Positions 1 through 12,168 of a DNA stretch of 46,461 bases are shown here, piece by piece; the stretch's first letter is position 1, and each line of letters opens with the position of its first letter. The translations under genes were made by a program, and so were the position numbers. The notes under the pieces are model-generated. The model saw only the letters and a list, made by a program, of their open reading frames with translations. It made no database searches and was not told where the DNA came from. Origin of the DNA: Mesostigma viride (Eukaryota > Streptophyta > Mesostigmatophyceae > Mesostigmatales > Mesostigmataceae); the NCBI GenBank assembly GCA_009746045.1, contig RPFO01000268.1, positions 1 through 46,461 of the forward strand, in the 5' to 3' direction.

Positions 1-155
1 GAGAGGGGAGAGGAGAGAGGGAGAGAGGGAGAGGAGAGGCGAGAGGGAGAGGGAGAGGGAGAGGAGAGGGAGAGGGAGAGGGAGAGGGAGAGGGAGAGGG
101 AGGGAGAGGGAGAGGGAGAGGGAGAGGGGAGAGGGAGAGGAGAGAGGGAGAGGGA
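1..155. repeat. GA-rich microsatellite (GAGGGA-type)
   Basis: Imperfect GAGGGA/GAGAGG repeats fill this stretch. It looks like the left part of a larger purine microsatellite that resumes at 935, beyond an inserted element with inverted ends. Nothing codes here. Confidence 0.95.
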
Positions 156-275
156 CATCAAGTTCGTTTAAGTGGCCAGCCGGAGCGGCTGCTTAGGTTT
201 TTAGCGGGCAAGTGTTCGAAAGCGCGTCATTGGTGAATTACTAGGGAACTTTGGGGTTTCCCGCGAAACTCCAAC

Positions 276-575
276 CGCACGTTCAGATTTCCAAATCTCA
301 AGTAAGTTCGGCGCAACTCTGAACGGGGTAGTTGGGGCAGCGTTCCTCCGGACGAATGAATTTGCGTTCCATACTTGCGCAAATTTTTGAAAGGTAGCTG
401 CGTGCAGCCCTTACTAAAATTTGCGCGCACGTTCAGATTTCCAAATCTCAAGTAAATTTCGGCGGAACATTCTGAACGGGGGTAGTTGGCGGGCAGCGTT
501 TCCTCCAGACGAATGAAATGCGTTCCATACTAGCGCAAAATTTTGAAAGGTAGCTTGCGTGCAGCCCTACAAATT
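276..575. repeat. Two-copy ~150-bp direct repeat inside the TIR element
   Basis: Two copies start at about 276 and 426 (period 150). Both run from CGCACGTTCAGATTTCC through a GAACGGGGTAGTTGG-like stretch to GTGCAGCCC. They differ by scattered substitutions and single-base indels, so the duplication is not recent. Confidence 0.8.
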
Positions 576-582
576 GCGCGAA

Positions 583-772
583 GTGTGGGACTGAAAATTC
601 GTACGGAAACTTTTTGGTAGTGCCGTCACTTCCTCTTGTGCAAACGTGTGGGAGTGAAAATTCGTAACGGAAACGTTTTGGTAGTTGCCGTCACTTCATT
701 TTGCGCGAGTGTTGGGCTGAAAATTCGTAACGGAAACTTTTTTGTAGTTGGCGTCACTTCCTTTGGTTCGAC
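583..772. repeat. Three-copy ~63-bp tandem repeat inside the TIR element
   Basis: Copies begin near 583, 646 and 709. Each carries CTGAAAATTCGTAACGG-like sequence followed by a TTTTGGTAGTTGCCGTCACTTC-like segment. The copies are diverged. No function is apparent. Confidence 0.8.
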
Positions 773-934
773 TGAAAATTCGCTGAAATTCGCTGAATTC
801 GTACCGTAGCCTATTTTTTAGTACCTCGAAGTGACGGGGCACCTAAAAATTTGCCCACAAGTACACTTGGCAGCGCGCTCACTGGGAAAAAATTGTACAG
901 CCGCTCCGGCGGGCCACTTGAACGAATTGTAATG

Positions 935-1114
935 GAGAGAGGGAGAGAGGGAGAGAGGGAGAGAAGGAGAGAGAGAGAGAGAGAGAAGAGAGGGAGAGAG
1001 AGGGAGAGGGAGAGGGAGAGGGAGAGGGAGAGGGAGAGGGAGAGGAGAGGGAGAGGGAGAGGGAGAGGGAGAGGGAGAGGGAGAGGGAGAGGGAGAGGGA
1101 GAGGGAGAGGGAGG
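935..1114. repeat. GA-rich microsatellite
   Basis: GAGAGG/GAGGGA repeat continuing the tract interrupted at 156-934. The open frames across it (RERERE, GRGRGR) are consequences of the repeat and are not genes. Confidence 0.95.
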
Positions 1115-1783
1115 GAAGCGTAAGCGTAAGGGTAAGCGTAAGCGTAAGCGTAAGCGTAAGCGTAAGCGTAAGCGTAAGCCTAAGCGTAAGCGTAAGCGTT
1201 AGCGTAAGCGTTAGCGTAAGCGTAAGCGTAAGCGTAAGCATAAGCGTAAGCGTAAGCGTAAGCGTAAGCGCAAGCGTAAGCGTAAGCGTAAGCGCAAGCG
1301 TAAGCGTAAGCGTAAGCGTAAGCGCAAGCGTAAGCGTAAGCGCAAGCGTAAGCGTAAGCGTAAGCGCAAGCGCAAGCGTAAGCGTAAGCGCAAGCGTAAG
1401 CGTAAGCGTAAGCGTAAGCGTAAGCGCAAGCGTAAGCGTAAGCGTAAGCGTAAGCGTAAGCGTAAGCGTAAGCGTAAGCGTAAGCGTAAGCGTAAGCGTA
1501 AGCGTAAGCGTAAGCGTAAGCGTAAGCGTAAGCGTAAGCGTAAGCGTAAGCGTAAGCGTAAGCGTAAGCGTAAGCGTAAGCGTAGCGTAAGCGTAAGCGT
1601 AAGCGTAAGCATAAGCGTAAGCGTAAGCGTAAGCGTAAGCGTAAGCGTAAGCGTAAGCGTAAGCGTAAGCGTAAGCATAAGCGTAAGCGTAAGCGTAAGC
1701 GTAAGCGTAAGCGTAAGCGTAAGCGTAAGCGTAAGCGTAAGCGTTACCGTAAGCGTAACCGTAAGCGTAACCGTAACCGTAAG
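1115..1783. repeat. TAAGCG hexamer array (~110 units)
   Basis: About 670 bp of (TAAGCG)n, with interspersed CAAGCG, CATAAG, TTAGCG and, at the right edge, TAACCG variants. Variants cluster in the left third and at the right end, while the middle is nearly perfect. A purine microsatellite lies on both sides. All three minus-strand frames are open (LTLT, AYAY, RLRL), as expected for a hexamer lacking stops. It is not a telomere motif I recognise. Confidence 0.95.
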
Positions 1784-2447
1784 AGGGATGGAGGGAGGGA
1801 GGGAGGGAGGGAGGGAGGGAGGGAGAGGGAGAGGGAGAGGGAGAGGGAGAGGGAGAGGGAGAGGGAGAGGGAGAGGGAGAGGGAGAGGAGAGGGAGAGGG
1901 AGAGGGAGAGGGAGAGGGAGAGGGAGAGGGAGAGGGAGAGGGAGAGGGAGAGGGAGAGGGAGAGGGAGAGGGAGAGGGAGAGGGAGAGGAGAGGGAGAGG
2001 GAGAGGGAGAGGGAGAGGGAGAGGGAGAGGGAGAGGGAGAGGGAGAGGGAGAGGGAGAGGGAGAGGGAGAGGGAGAGGGAGAGGGAGAGGAGAGGGAGAG
2101 GGAGAGGGAGAGGGAGAGGGAGAGGGAGAGGGAGAGGGAGAGGGAGAGGGAGAGGGAGAGGAGAGGGAGAGGGAGAGGGAGAGGGAGAGGGAGAGGAGAG
2201 GGAGAGGGAGAGGAGAGGGAGAGGGAGAGGGAGGGAGAGGGAGAGGGAGAGGGAGAGGAGAGGGAGAGGGAGAGGGAGGGAGGGAGGGAGGAGGGAGGGA
2301 GGGAGGGAGGGAGGGGGAGGGAGGGAGGGAGGGAGGAGGGAGGGAGGAGGAGGGAGGGAGGAGGGAGGGAGGGAGGGAGGGAGGGAGGGAGGGAGGGAGG
2401 AGGGAGGAGGGAGGGAGGGAGGGAGGGAGGGAGGGAGGGAGGGAGGG
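1784..2447. repeat. GGGAGA then GGGA microsatellite
   Basis: A short GGGA tetramer block, then a long GAGAGG hexamer block, then GGAGGGA repeats up to 2447. The strand is pure purine, so it could form triplex or quadruplex-like structures. No gene is supported. Confidence 0.95.
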
Positions 2448-3240
2448 TTTAGCCACATCGTGTTTTGTTCTTGGATTGATGACGCACCGCACGCAACGCT
2501 CGTGACCTGCACCCGCAGGCGAAAAAGAACAAACCACAATGATAGCATGGTTGTGAGTGACAATTGACGACATCACGCTACAAGGAGCATGACGCAAAAG
2601 GGATTAAAAATCGGCATGAAAAACCTGGTGAAAAATAAGAGGGAGAGGGGGGGAGAGGGAGAGGGAGAGAGAGTCGTCGTTCAGGAAGCCGTCATGACGC
2701 AAAATGGGATGAATACTCAACATGCCAGGTGAAAAAAAATTAGGAAAACCACGTACGTAAAATCCCGCAACTCACTCTTGTTGGAGCTGATGCTGCTGTC
2801 GTTGTTGTTGTTGTCAGGCCCGTTGTTCTTGATTTAATGATGTAAGTGCTGCTCGTACGCAACGCTCGTGACCTGCACCCGCAGGCGAAAAAGAACGAAC
2901 CACAATGATAGTATTGTTGTGAGTGACAATTGACGACATCACGCTACAAGGAGCATGACGCAAAAGGGATTTAAAATCGGCATGAAAAACCTGGTGAAAA
3001 ATAAGAGGGAGAGGGGGGGAGAGGGAGAGGGAGAGAGAGTCGTCGTTCAGGAAGCCGTCATGACGCAAAATGGGATGAATACTCAACATGCCAGGTGAAA
3101 AAAAAAATAGAAAAACCACGTACGTAAAATCCCGCAACTCACTCTTGTTGGAGCTGATGCTGCTGTCGTTGTTGTTGTTGTCAGGCCCGTTGTTCTTGAT
3201 TTCCAAAGAAGAAAGCCGTGAAGCTGCTCGTACGCATTAT
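2448..3240. repeat. 366-bp tandem duplication with a third partial copy
   Basis: The segment beginning near CGCTCGTGACCTGCACCCG (about 2497) recurs near 2863, a period of about 366 bp. It includes an internal GA-rich patch and a (GTT)n patch (2800, 3170). A third, truncated copy starts near 3220 (CTGCACCCGCAGGCGAAAAAG). The frames crossing it are short and inconsistent between copies, so I do not call a gene. Confidence 0.85.
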
Positions 3241-3425
3241 GGGGGCTGCACCCGCAGGCGAAAAAGAACGTGGACCACAGTCGGTCACTGGACGTGCGGT
3301 GGCGGGCGTGGTGGGCGCATCCGGCGGTGCGCGCCTGCAAAACACCGCATCAATTACCTGGGCGGGCTGGGTGCGCACCTTCCAAAGTCCCTGGTGTGTG
3401 TCAGTGCAGCGTCGACATGGCATGC

Positions 3426-4073
3426 GTGGAGGATATGTGCGTACGTACGACGAATCATGTGAAACGACTGGTCCAACCTGAAAAATTTTAAATTTTTGCC
3501 GTGTCCAGTAACGGTCCTAGGTTGCACCCGCGGGACGTTCCGACAGCTGTACAGAAAAGATCACAAAGATACGCCGCGCAACGACGCCTGTGCCCGGCAA
3601 ATCATTTGTGAGCCCGGAACTGAACAGTCACTGCAAATGTCGAGTATTTATTGCTCCACCCCCACAAAAAAGCGTTCCGGACCTGTTCGAAGCGAAGAGC
3701 ACTGACAGGGATCGGACCCGAGCCAGATTTGTGTGCGGACCATGATGGCTGGCCTCCCTCACTCCGCAACCTCACTCTGGACGCAGGTTCGAATCCTGTC
3801 AGTGCTATTCGCTTCGAACAGTTCCGGAACGCTTTTTTGGGGGGGTGGAGCAATAGATTTTCGACGTGTGTAGTGACTGTTCAGTTCCCGACTCACATTT
3901 GCCGGGCACTGGCGTCATTCCGCGGCGTATCTTTCTGATCTATTCTGTACAGCTGCCGGAACGTCCCGCGGGTGCAACCTAGGACCGTTACTGGACACGG
4001 CAAAAATTTAAAATTTTTCAGGTTGGACCAGTCGTTTCACATGATTCGTCGTACGTACGCACATATCCTCCAC
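3426..4073. repeat. Long inverted repeat / foldback element, arms ~290 bp
   Basis: The left arm (about 3426-3725) is the reverse complement, with scattered mismatches, of the right arm (about 3780-4073). Matching landmarks are GTGGAGGATATGTGCGTACG at the outer edges, AACCTGAAAAATTT, CGCGGGACGTTCC, and GTTCCGG near the centre. A spacer of about 55 bp separates the arms. This resembles a foldback-type transposon or a palindromic duplication. No coding capacity is seen. Confidence 0.9.
3698..3806 (+). other. tRNA-like fold in the centre of the foldback
   Basis: AGCACTG (3698-3704) can pair with CAGTGCT (3800-3806) as a 7-bp acceptor-like stem. GCAGG-TTCGAAT-CCTGT just before the 3' strand has the form of a T-arm and contains the B-box core GGTTCGAATCC. 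A GGG/CCC stem and an AGCCA/TGGCT stem occupy D- and anticodon-arm positions. Against a real tRNA: no A box, a 20-nt loop in the anticodon position, a total of 109 nt, and the ends belong to the surrounding inverted repeat, so the other strand folds similarly. Probably tRNA-derived remnants. Confidence 0.3.
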
Positions 4074-5719
4074 ACATGTAGGGCAGGTTGTACAACATTC
4101 TGTGCGCCAACCATGTGTACTACATGTATCGATTAGTATCACTACATGTATATTCCATCATGATCGCAGGATTAGTAACTACTGGGCTACAAATAGGCGC
4201 GAGATGGGAAGCGGCGCGGCGCGAATGCCAGTAGACATTTCCGCGATATTTTTAGGTCTGCTGCTAGAGCTAGATGTGCTCTACGCCCTGATACCGGACA
4301 TCACTATGTTTCGACCAAGACTACAGGGACTAATTAACGGTTACAGTACAGGGGGTACCCAGGTCCACCGGGACGAAAGTGAATGTAAAATAATTACGAA
4401 CATGCATATTCGAGGCTATGGCGGTGCAGAAAACTGATTGGTGTAGGAGCATCGATGCATGGATTCGTTCCAAATTTTGTAGGCATTATTTGTGCGTTGT
4501 AAAGATGCTGTAGCCGCAGTCGCGCAACATTTACTGAGGTGCGCAATCATCTCGGTCTGGGTTTTACTGCGTCAACGCGTGTTTATTGTGACGGGAGTGA
4601 CAATGAAGCTAGCACTTGTTATCGGCGGCTTTATAATTGAATATTTCGCATCGAGTAAATTTGTTACGATGTATTTCGAATATTTCATTAGTGTCGTGGG
4701 CCAGGAAAGTCTTGACGCATCGGCCCTGTCGTCAGCTTGCTAGCTGTCCTTGAGCCTTTTTTTTTGCGGTTTCGACCTGGCGTAGTTTAGTGTCCCTGCG
4801 GTTACCGTCGACAAGATAAAGTCGTCGTATCACTCGGTAAGTAATCTCGGACTCATTGTTGAAGGTTTGGGATGTCAAATTTGCTTCGTTACTACTTTTC
4901 TGTAATTGTTTGTGGTGGTGGTTGCGCACAGCCATTACGGTCAGATTTTCATCAGTTTTGTGCATGATTGGCTGCGTCTGCACCAAATATACTAGAATAA
5001 TGATTGATGTTACATGTAAATAAGTTCTATATGGTATCATGATGGTTTCTATAGCCTAAATCCTTAAGAATAGATGGTATCCTGGCCTGTTTTTGGTTAG
5101 CCTTTTAGCTTTGTTAGTATGGCTGTTGTGCAGTCACCCCATCTGTCTTCATGTAACACCTGTGGAGGTCCCAGTGCCCTGCTTGCATTCAAAAGAAGGT
5201 CCATGAGTTGTCTCTGTGTCATTTCATCTCAGGCAAGCATATGGAGGTCATTTTTTATGTTGTGGATGCATGGGCTACGTAGCCCCTTGCACACGTGCAT
5301 TTGGGCCTTGGCACAGTGGTATACCTGCTAGTAGAGCTTGGTAGCCACCACATGGTGACGTTTTCTTTAGAACAACATGAAGCATAGTTTAAGCTGTGTG
5401 TTAGTGATCATTTTGAGCATTACCCGGCCATTCAAAAGCACCATTGTGCACGCCTCATACCATTGTAATGCCACTTAGTGCCGCATGTCGCCCCGTAGCC
5501 AGCTAACAGCTGAAATGATGAAGCCCAGCATATAAGGAGCTCCAGTTAGCATTTCCAATGATCTAGGCTTACTTTTACTTATTTAGTCTAGCACTGACAT
5601 GTGAGAAAAACTGTGCATGGCTACCTATGTTTAATCGCTGTTATGGATGTTCTGTATGCTGGAATTGATGAAATAATGCATGTTTGATCATTTATGATGT
5701 TTTATGATGCTACGGACTG
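4074..5719. other. Unique sequence without a supportable gene
   Basis: I find only short open frames here (for example 4102-4437 plus and 4732-5040 minus). None has a recognisable domain or a consistent start context. The sequence is neither repeat nor satellite. It could hold introns, regulatory DNA or degraded element remnants. Confidence 0.5.
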
Positions 5720-8700
5720 AGGCGCCTGCCTTGTAATGCCATCCAGGTACGTACACGGGCAATGATGACACCATGGGAGCCTGAATCCTCATCATTTTGT
5801 TTATGAGACATCCATGTACGTAGGCCAGCCATGATGACACCAATGGAGCCTGAATCCTCATCATTAATTACATACATGCCATCCATGTACGTAGGCCAGC
5901 CATGATGACACCATGGGAGCCTGAATCCTCATCATTTACTATTCCTTGACATCCATGTACGTAGGCCAGCCATGATGACCCCAATGGAGCCTGAATCCTC
6001 ATCATTTACTATTCCTTGACATCAATGTACGTAGGCCAGCCATGATGACCCCAATGGAGCCTGAATCCTCATCATTAATTACATACATGCCATCCATGTA
6101 CGTAGGCCAGCCATGATGACACCATGGTAGCCTGAATCCTCATCATTAATTACATAAATGCCATTCATGTACGTAGACGGGCCATGATGACACCATGGGA
6201 GCCTGAATCCTCATCATTTTGTTTATGAGACATCCATGTACGTAGGCCAGCCATGATGACACCAATGGAGCCTGAATCCTCATCATTAATTACATACATG
6301 CCATCCATGTACGTAGACGGGCCATGATGACACCATGGGAGCCTGAATCCTCATCATTAATTACATAAATGCCATTCATGTACGTACACGGGCAATGATG
6401 ACACCAATGGAGCCTGAATCCTCATCATTATATACATAAATGCCATCCATGTACGTACACGGGCAATGATGACACCATGGGAGCCTGAATCCTCATCATT
6501 AATTACATAAATGCCATTCATGTACGTAGACGGGCCATGATGACACCATGGGAGCCTGAATCCTCATCATTTTGTTTATGAGACATCCATGTACGTAGGC
6601 CAGCCATGATGACACCAATGGAGCCTGAATCCTCATCATTAATTACATACATGCCATCCATGTACGTAGGCCAGCCATGATGACACCATGGGAGCCTGAA
6701 TCCTCATCATTAATTACATAAATGCCATTCATGTACGTAGACGGGCCATGATGACACCATGGGAGCCTGAATCCTCATCATTTTGTTTATGAGACATCCA
6801 TGTACGTAGGCCAGCCATGATGACACCATGGGAGCCTGAATCCTCATCATTAATTACATACATGCCATCCATGTACGTAGACGGGCCATGATGACACCAA
6901 TGGAGCCTGAATCCTCATCATTAATTACATACATGCCATCCATGTACGTAGACAAGCCATGATGACACCATGGGAGCCTGAATCCTCATCATTTTTTTTT
7001 CTTTGACATCCATGTACATACGTAGGCCAGCCATGATGACACCAATGGAGCCTGAATCCTCATCATTAATTACATAAATGCCAACCATGTACGTAGGCCA
7101 GCCATGATGACACCATGGGAGCCTGAATCCTGATCATTTTGTTTATGAGACATCCATGTACGTAGGCCAGCCATGATGACACCAATGGAGCCTGAATCCT
7201 CATCATTAATTACATAAATGCCAACCATGTAGGTAGGCCAGCCATGATGACACCATGGGAGCCTGAATCCTCATCATTTTTTTTTCTTTGACATCCATGT
7301 ACATACGTAGGCCAGCCATGATGACACTATGGGAGCCTGAATCCTCATCATTAATTTCATACATGCCAACAACACGTAGACGGGCCATAATGACACCAAT
7401 GGAGCCTGAATCCTCATCATTAATTACATAAATGCCATTCATGTACGTACACGGGCAATGATGACACCATGGGAGCCTGAATCCTCATCATTAATTACAT
7501 AAATGCCAACCATGAACGTAGACGGGCCATGGTGACCCCATGGGAGCCTGAATCCTCATCATTAATTACATAAATGCCATCCATGTACGTAGGCCAGCCA
7601 TGATGACACTATGGGAGCCTGAATCCTCATCATTAATTACATAAATGCCATTCATGTACGTAGGCCAGCCATGATGACACCATGGGAGCCTGAATCCTCA
7701 TCATTAATTACATAAATGCCATCCATGTACGTAGACAAGCCATGATGACACCATGGGAGCCTGAATCCTCATCATTAATTACGTAAATGCCAACCATGTA
7801 GGTAGACAAGCCATGATGAAACTATGGGAGCCTCAATCCTCATCATTAATTTCATACATGCCAACAACACGTAGACGGGCAATGATTACACCATGGGAGC
7901 CTGAATCCTCATCATTAATTACATAAATGCCAACCATGTACGTAGGCCAGCCATGATGACACTATGGGAGCCTGAATCCTCATCATTAATTTCATACATG
8001 CCAACAACACGTAGACGGGCAATGATTACACCATGGGAGCCTGAATCCTCATCATTAATTACATAAATGCCAACCATGTACGTAGGCCAGCCATGATGAC
8101 ACTATGGGAGCCTGAATCCTCATCATTAATTTCATACATGCCAACAACACGTAGACGGGCCATAATGACACCAATGGAGCCTGAATCCTCATCATTAATT
8201 ACATAAATGCCATTCATGTACGTACACGGGCAATGATGACACCATGGGAGCCTGAATCCTCATCATTAATTACATAAATGCCAACCATGAACGTAGACGG
8301 GCCATGGTGACCCCATGGGAGCCTGAATCCTCATCATTAATTACATAAATGCCATCCATGTACGTAGGCCAGCCATGATGACACTATGGGAGCCTGAATC
8401 CTCATCATTAATTACATAAATGCCATCCAGGTACGTACACGGGCAATGATGACACCATGGGAGCCTGAATCCTCATCATTAATTACATAATTGCCATCCA
8501 TGTACGTACACGGGCCATGATGACACCATGGGAGCCTGAATCCTCATCATTAAGTACATACATGCCATCCATGTACGTAGACGGGCCATGCATGATGAAA
8601 CCATGGGAGCCTGAATCCTCATCATTTTTTTTTCTTTGACATCCATGTGTACACGTAGACACGCCATGATGACACCATGGGAGCCTGAGTCCTCATCATT

Positions 8701-9106
8701 TTTTTATGAGACATCCATGTACGTAGGCCAGCCATGATGACACCATGGGAGCCTGAATCCTCATCATTTTTTTTTCTTTGACATCCATGTACGTAGACGG
8801 GCCATGATGACACCATGGGAGCCTGAATCCTCATCATTAATTACATACATGCCATGATTCCATGTACGTACACGGGCCATGATGACACCATGGGAGCCTG
8901 AATCCTCATCATTTACTATTCCTTGACATCCATGTACCTAGCCCAGCCATGGAGACACCATGGGAGCCTGAATCCTCCTCATTAATTACATAAATGCCAT
9001 TCATGTACGTAGACAAACCATGATGACACCATGGGAGCCTGAATCCTCATCATTTACTATTCCTTGCGTCCATGTACGTAGGCCAGCCATGATGACACCA
9101 ATGGAG

Positions 9107-9144
9107 CCTGAATCCTCTTCATTTTTTTTATGAGAGGATTCAGG
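9107..9144. repeat. Hairpin satellite variant with inverted GAGGATTCAGG
   Basis: In this monomer CCTGAATCCTCTTCAT is followed by a T-run and then ATGAGAGGATTCAGG, so the core faces its own reverse complement across a short T loop. The same variant recurs several times in the left array (near 9480, 10000 and 11430) and in the opposite orientation on the right (near 16620, 24990, 25290 and 35145). It marks a propagated higher-order unit. Confidence 0.85.
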
Positions 9145-9749
9145 TTACATAAATGCCGACCATGTAGGTAGACAAGCCATGATGACACCATGGGAGCCTG
9201 AATCCTCATCATTAAATACATAAATGCCATCCATGTACGTAGACGGGCCATGATGACACCATGGGAGCCTGAATCCTCATCATTAATTACATAAATGCCA
9301 TCCATGTACGTACACGGGCAATGATGACACCATGGGAGCCTGAATCCTCATCATTAATTACATAAATGCCATTCATGTACGTAGACGGGCCATGATGACA
9401 CCATGGGAGCCTGAATCCTCATCATTTTTTTTTCTTTGACATCCATGTACGTGGACGGGCCATGATGACACCATGGGAGCCTGAATCCTCATCATTTTTT
9501 TTATGAGAGGATTCAGGTTACATAAATGCCAACCATGTAGGTAGACAAGCCATGATGACACCATGGGAGCCTGAATCCTCATCATTTACTATTCCTTGAC
9601 ATCCATGTACGTAGCCCAGCCATGGAGACACCATGGGAGCCTGAATCCTCCTCATTAATTACATAAATGCCATTCATGTACGTAGACGGGCCATGATGAC
9701 ACCAATGGAGCCTGAATCCTCATCATTTTGTTTATGAGACATCCATGTA

Positions 9750-12168
9750 CGTAGGCCAGCCATGATGACACCAATGGAGCCTGAATCCTCATCATTAATT
9801 ACATACATGCCATCCATGTACGTAGACGGGCCATGATGACACCAATGGAGCCTGAATCCTCATCATTAATTACATACATGCCATCCATGTACGTAGACAA
9901 GCCATGATGACACCATGGGAGCCTGAATCCTCATCATTTACTATTCCTTGCCATCCATGTACGTAGGCCAGCCATGATGACACCAATGGAGCCTGAATCC
10001 TCTTCATTTTTTTTATGAGAGGATTCAGGTTACATAAATGCCAACCATGTAGGTAGACAAGCCATGATGACACCATGGGAGCCTGAATCCTCATCATTAA
10101 TTACATAAATGCCATCCATGTACGTAGACGGGCCATGATGACCCCATGGGAGCCTAAATCCTCATCATTAATTACAAAATCGCCATCCATGTATGTAGAC
10201 GGGCCATGATGACACCATGGGAGCCTGAATCCTCATCATTAATTACATACATGCCAACAATACGTAGACAAGCCATGATGACACCAATGATGGGAGCCTG
10301 AATCCTCATCATTAATTACATAAATGCCAACCATGTAGGTAGGCCAGCCATGATGACACCATGGGAGCCTGAATCCTCATCATTTATTACATACATGCCA
10401 TCCATGTACGTAGACGGGCCATGATGACACCATGGGAGCCTGAATCCTGATCATTTTTTTTTCTTTGACATCCATGTACGTAGGCCAGCCATGATGACAC
10501 CATGGGAGCCTGAATCCTCATCATTAATTTCATACATGCCAACAACACGTAGACGGGCCATAATGACACCACGGGAGCCTGAATCCTGATCATTTTTTTT
10601 TCTTTGACATCCATGTACGTAGGCCAGCCATGATGACACCATGGGAGCCTGAATCCTCATCATTTTTTTTCTGAGACATCCATGTACGTAGACAGGCCAT
10701 GATGACACCATGGGAGCCTGAATCCTCATCATTAATTACATAAATGCCAACCATGTAGGTAGGCCAGCCATGATGACACCATGGGAGCCTGAATCCTCAT
10801 CATTTTTTTTTCTTTGACATCCATGTACATACGTAGGCCACCCATGATGACACCAATGGAGCCTGAATCCTCATCATTAATTACATAAATGCCAACCATG
10901 TACGTAGGCCAGCCATGATGACACCATGGGAGCCTGAATCCTGATCATTTTGTTTATGAGACATCCATGTACGTAGGCCAGCCATGATGACACCAATGGA
11001 GCCTGAATCCTCATCATTAATTACATACATGCCATCCATGTACGTAGGCCAGCCATGATGACACCATGGGAGCCTGAATCCTCATCATTAATTACATAAA
11101 TGCCATTCATGTACGTAGACGGGCCATGATGACACCATGGGAGCCTGAATCCTCATCATTTTGTTTATGAGACATCCATGTACGTAGGCCAGCCATGATG
11201 ACACCAATGGAGCCTGAATCCTCATCATTAATTACATACATGCCATCCATGTACGTACACGGGCCATGATGACACCAATGGAGCCTGAATCCTCATCATT
11301 AATTACATACATGCCATCCATGTACGTAGACAAGCCATGATGACACCATGGGAGCCTGAATCCTCATCATTTACTATTCCTTGCCATCCATGTACGTAGG
11401 CCAGCCATGATGACACCAATGGAGCCTGAATCCTCTTCATTTTTTTTATGAGAGGATTCAGGTTACATAAATGCCAACCATGTAGGTAGACAAGCCATGA
11501 TGACACCATGGGAGCCTGAATCCTCATCATTAATTACATAAATGCCATCCATGTACGTAGACGGGCCATGATGACCCCATGGGAGCCTAAATCCTCATCA
11601 TTAATTACAAAATCGCCATCCATGTATGTAGACGGGCCATGATGACACCATGGGAGCCTGAATCCTCATCATTAATTACATACATGCCAACAACACGTAG
11701 ACAAGCCATGATGACACCAATGATGGGAGCCTGAATCCTCATCATTAATTACATAAATGCCAACCATGTAGGTAGGCCAGCCATGATGACACCATGGGAG
11801 CCTGAATCCTCATCATTTATTACATACATGCCATCCATGTACGTAGACGGGCCATGATGACACCATGGGAGCCTGAATCCTGATCATTTTTTTTTCTTTG
11901 ACATCCATGTACGTAGGCCAGCCATGATGACACCATGGGAGCCTGAATCCTCATCATTAATTTCATACATGCCAACAACACGTAGACGGGCCATAATGAC
12001 ACCACGGGAGCCTGAATCCTGATCATTTTTTTTTTCTTTGACATCCATGTACGTAGGCCAGCCATGATGACACCATGGGAGCCTGAATCCTCATCATTTT
12101 TTTTCTGAGACATCCATGTACGTAGACAGGCCATGATGACACCATGGGAGCCTGAATCCTCATCATTA
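9750..12168. repeat. 1,433-bp higher-order repeat duplicated within the satellite
   Basis: Monomer order and variants from about 9750-10735 recur 1,433 bp downstream, at about 11183-12168. The frames at 9870-10097 and 11303-11530 encode identical peptides, and the 10387-10614 frame is matched by the end of the 11820-12218 frame. The block at about 10387-10732 is found again, nearly unchanged, at 15807-16152. This shows recent block amplification by unequal exchange. Confidence 0.8.

Larger units (their letters stand above)
156..934. mobile_element. MITE-like element with ~35-bp terminal inverted repeats
   Basis: The left end (156-191) and the right end (898-934) are inverted copies of each other. 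Both share the core AAGTGGCC followed by GCCGGAGCGGCTG, with a few mismatches and one indel. The interior has no credible ORF but holds two sets of tandem repeats. GA microsatellite lies on both sides, so a target-site duplication cannot be read because the flanks are repetitive. I infer a non-autonomous DNA element that inserted into a purine tract. The superfamily is unknown. Confidence 0.6.

Noticed and set aside
1115-1783. True telomere at this position
   Set aside because: The array is internal, flanked on both sides by microsatellite, and the hexamer is not a known telomeric unit.
851-2597. Long open frames of LTLT/AYAY/SPSP/RERE type on both strands
   Set aside because: They follow directly from hexamer and GA repeats without stops, in several frames at once.
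3698-3806. Functional tRNA gene
   Set aside because: It lacks an A box and a normal anticodon loop, and its ends are part of the foldback arms.
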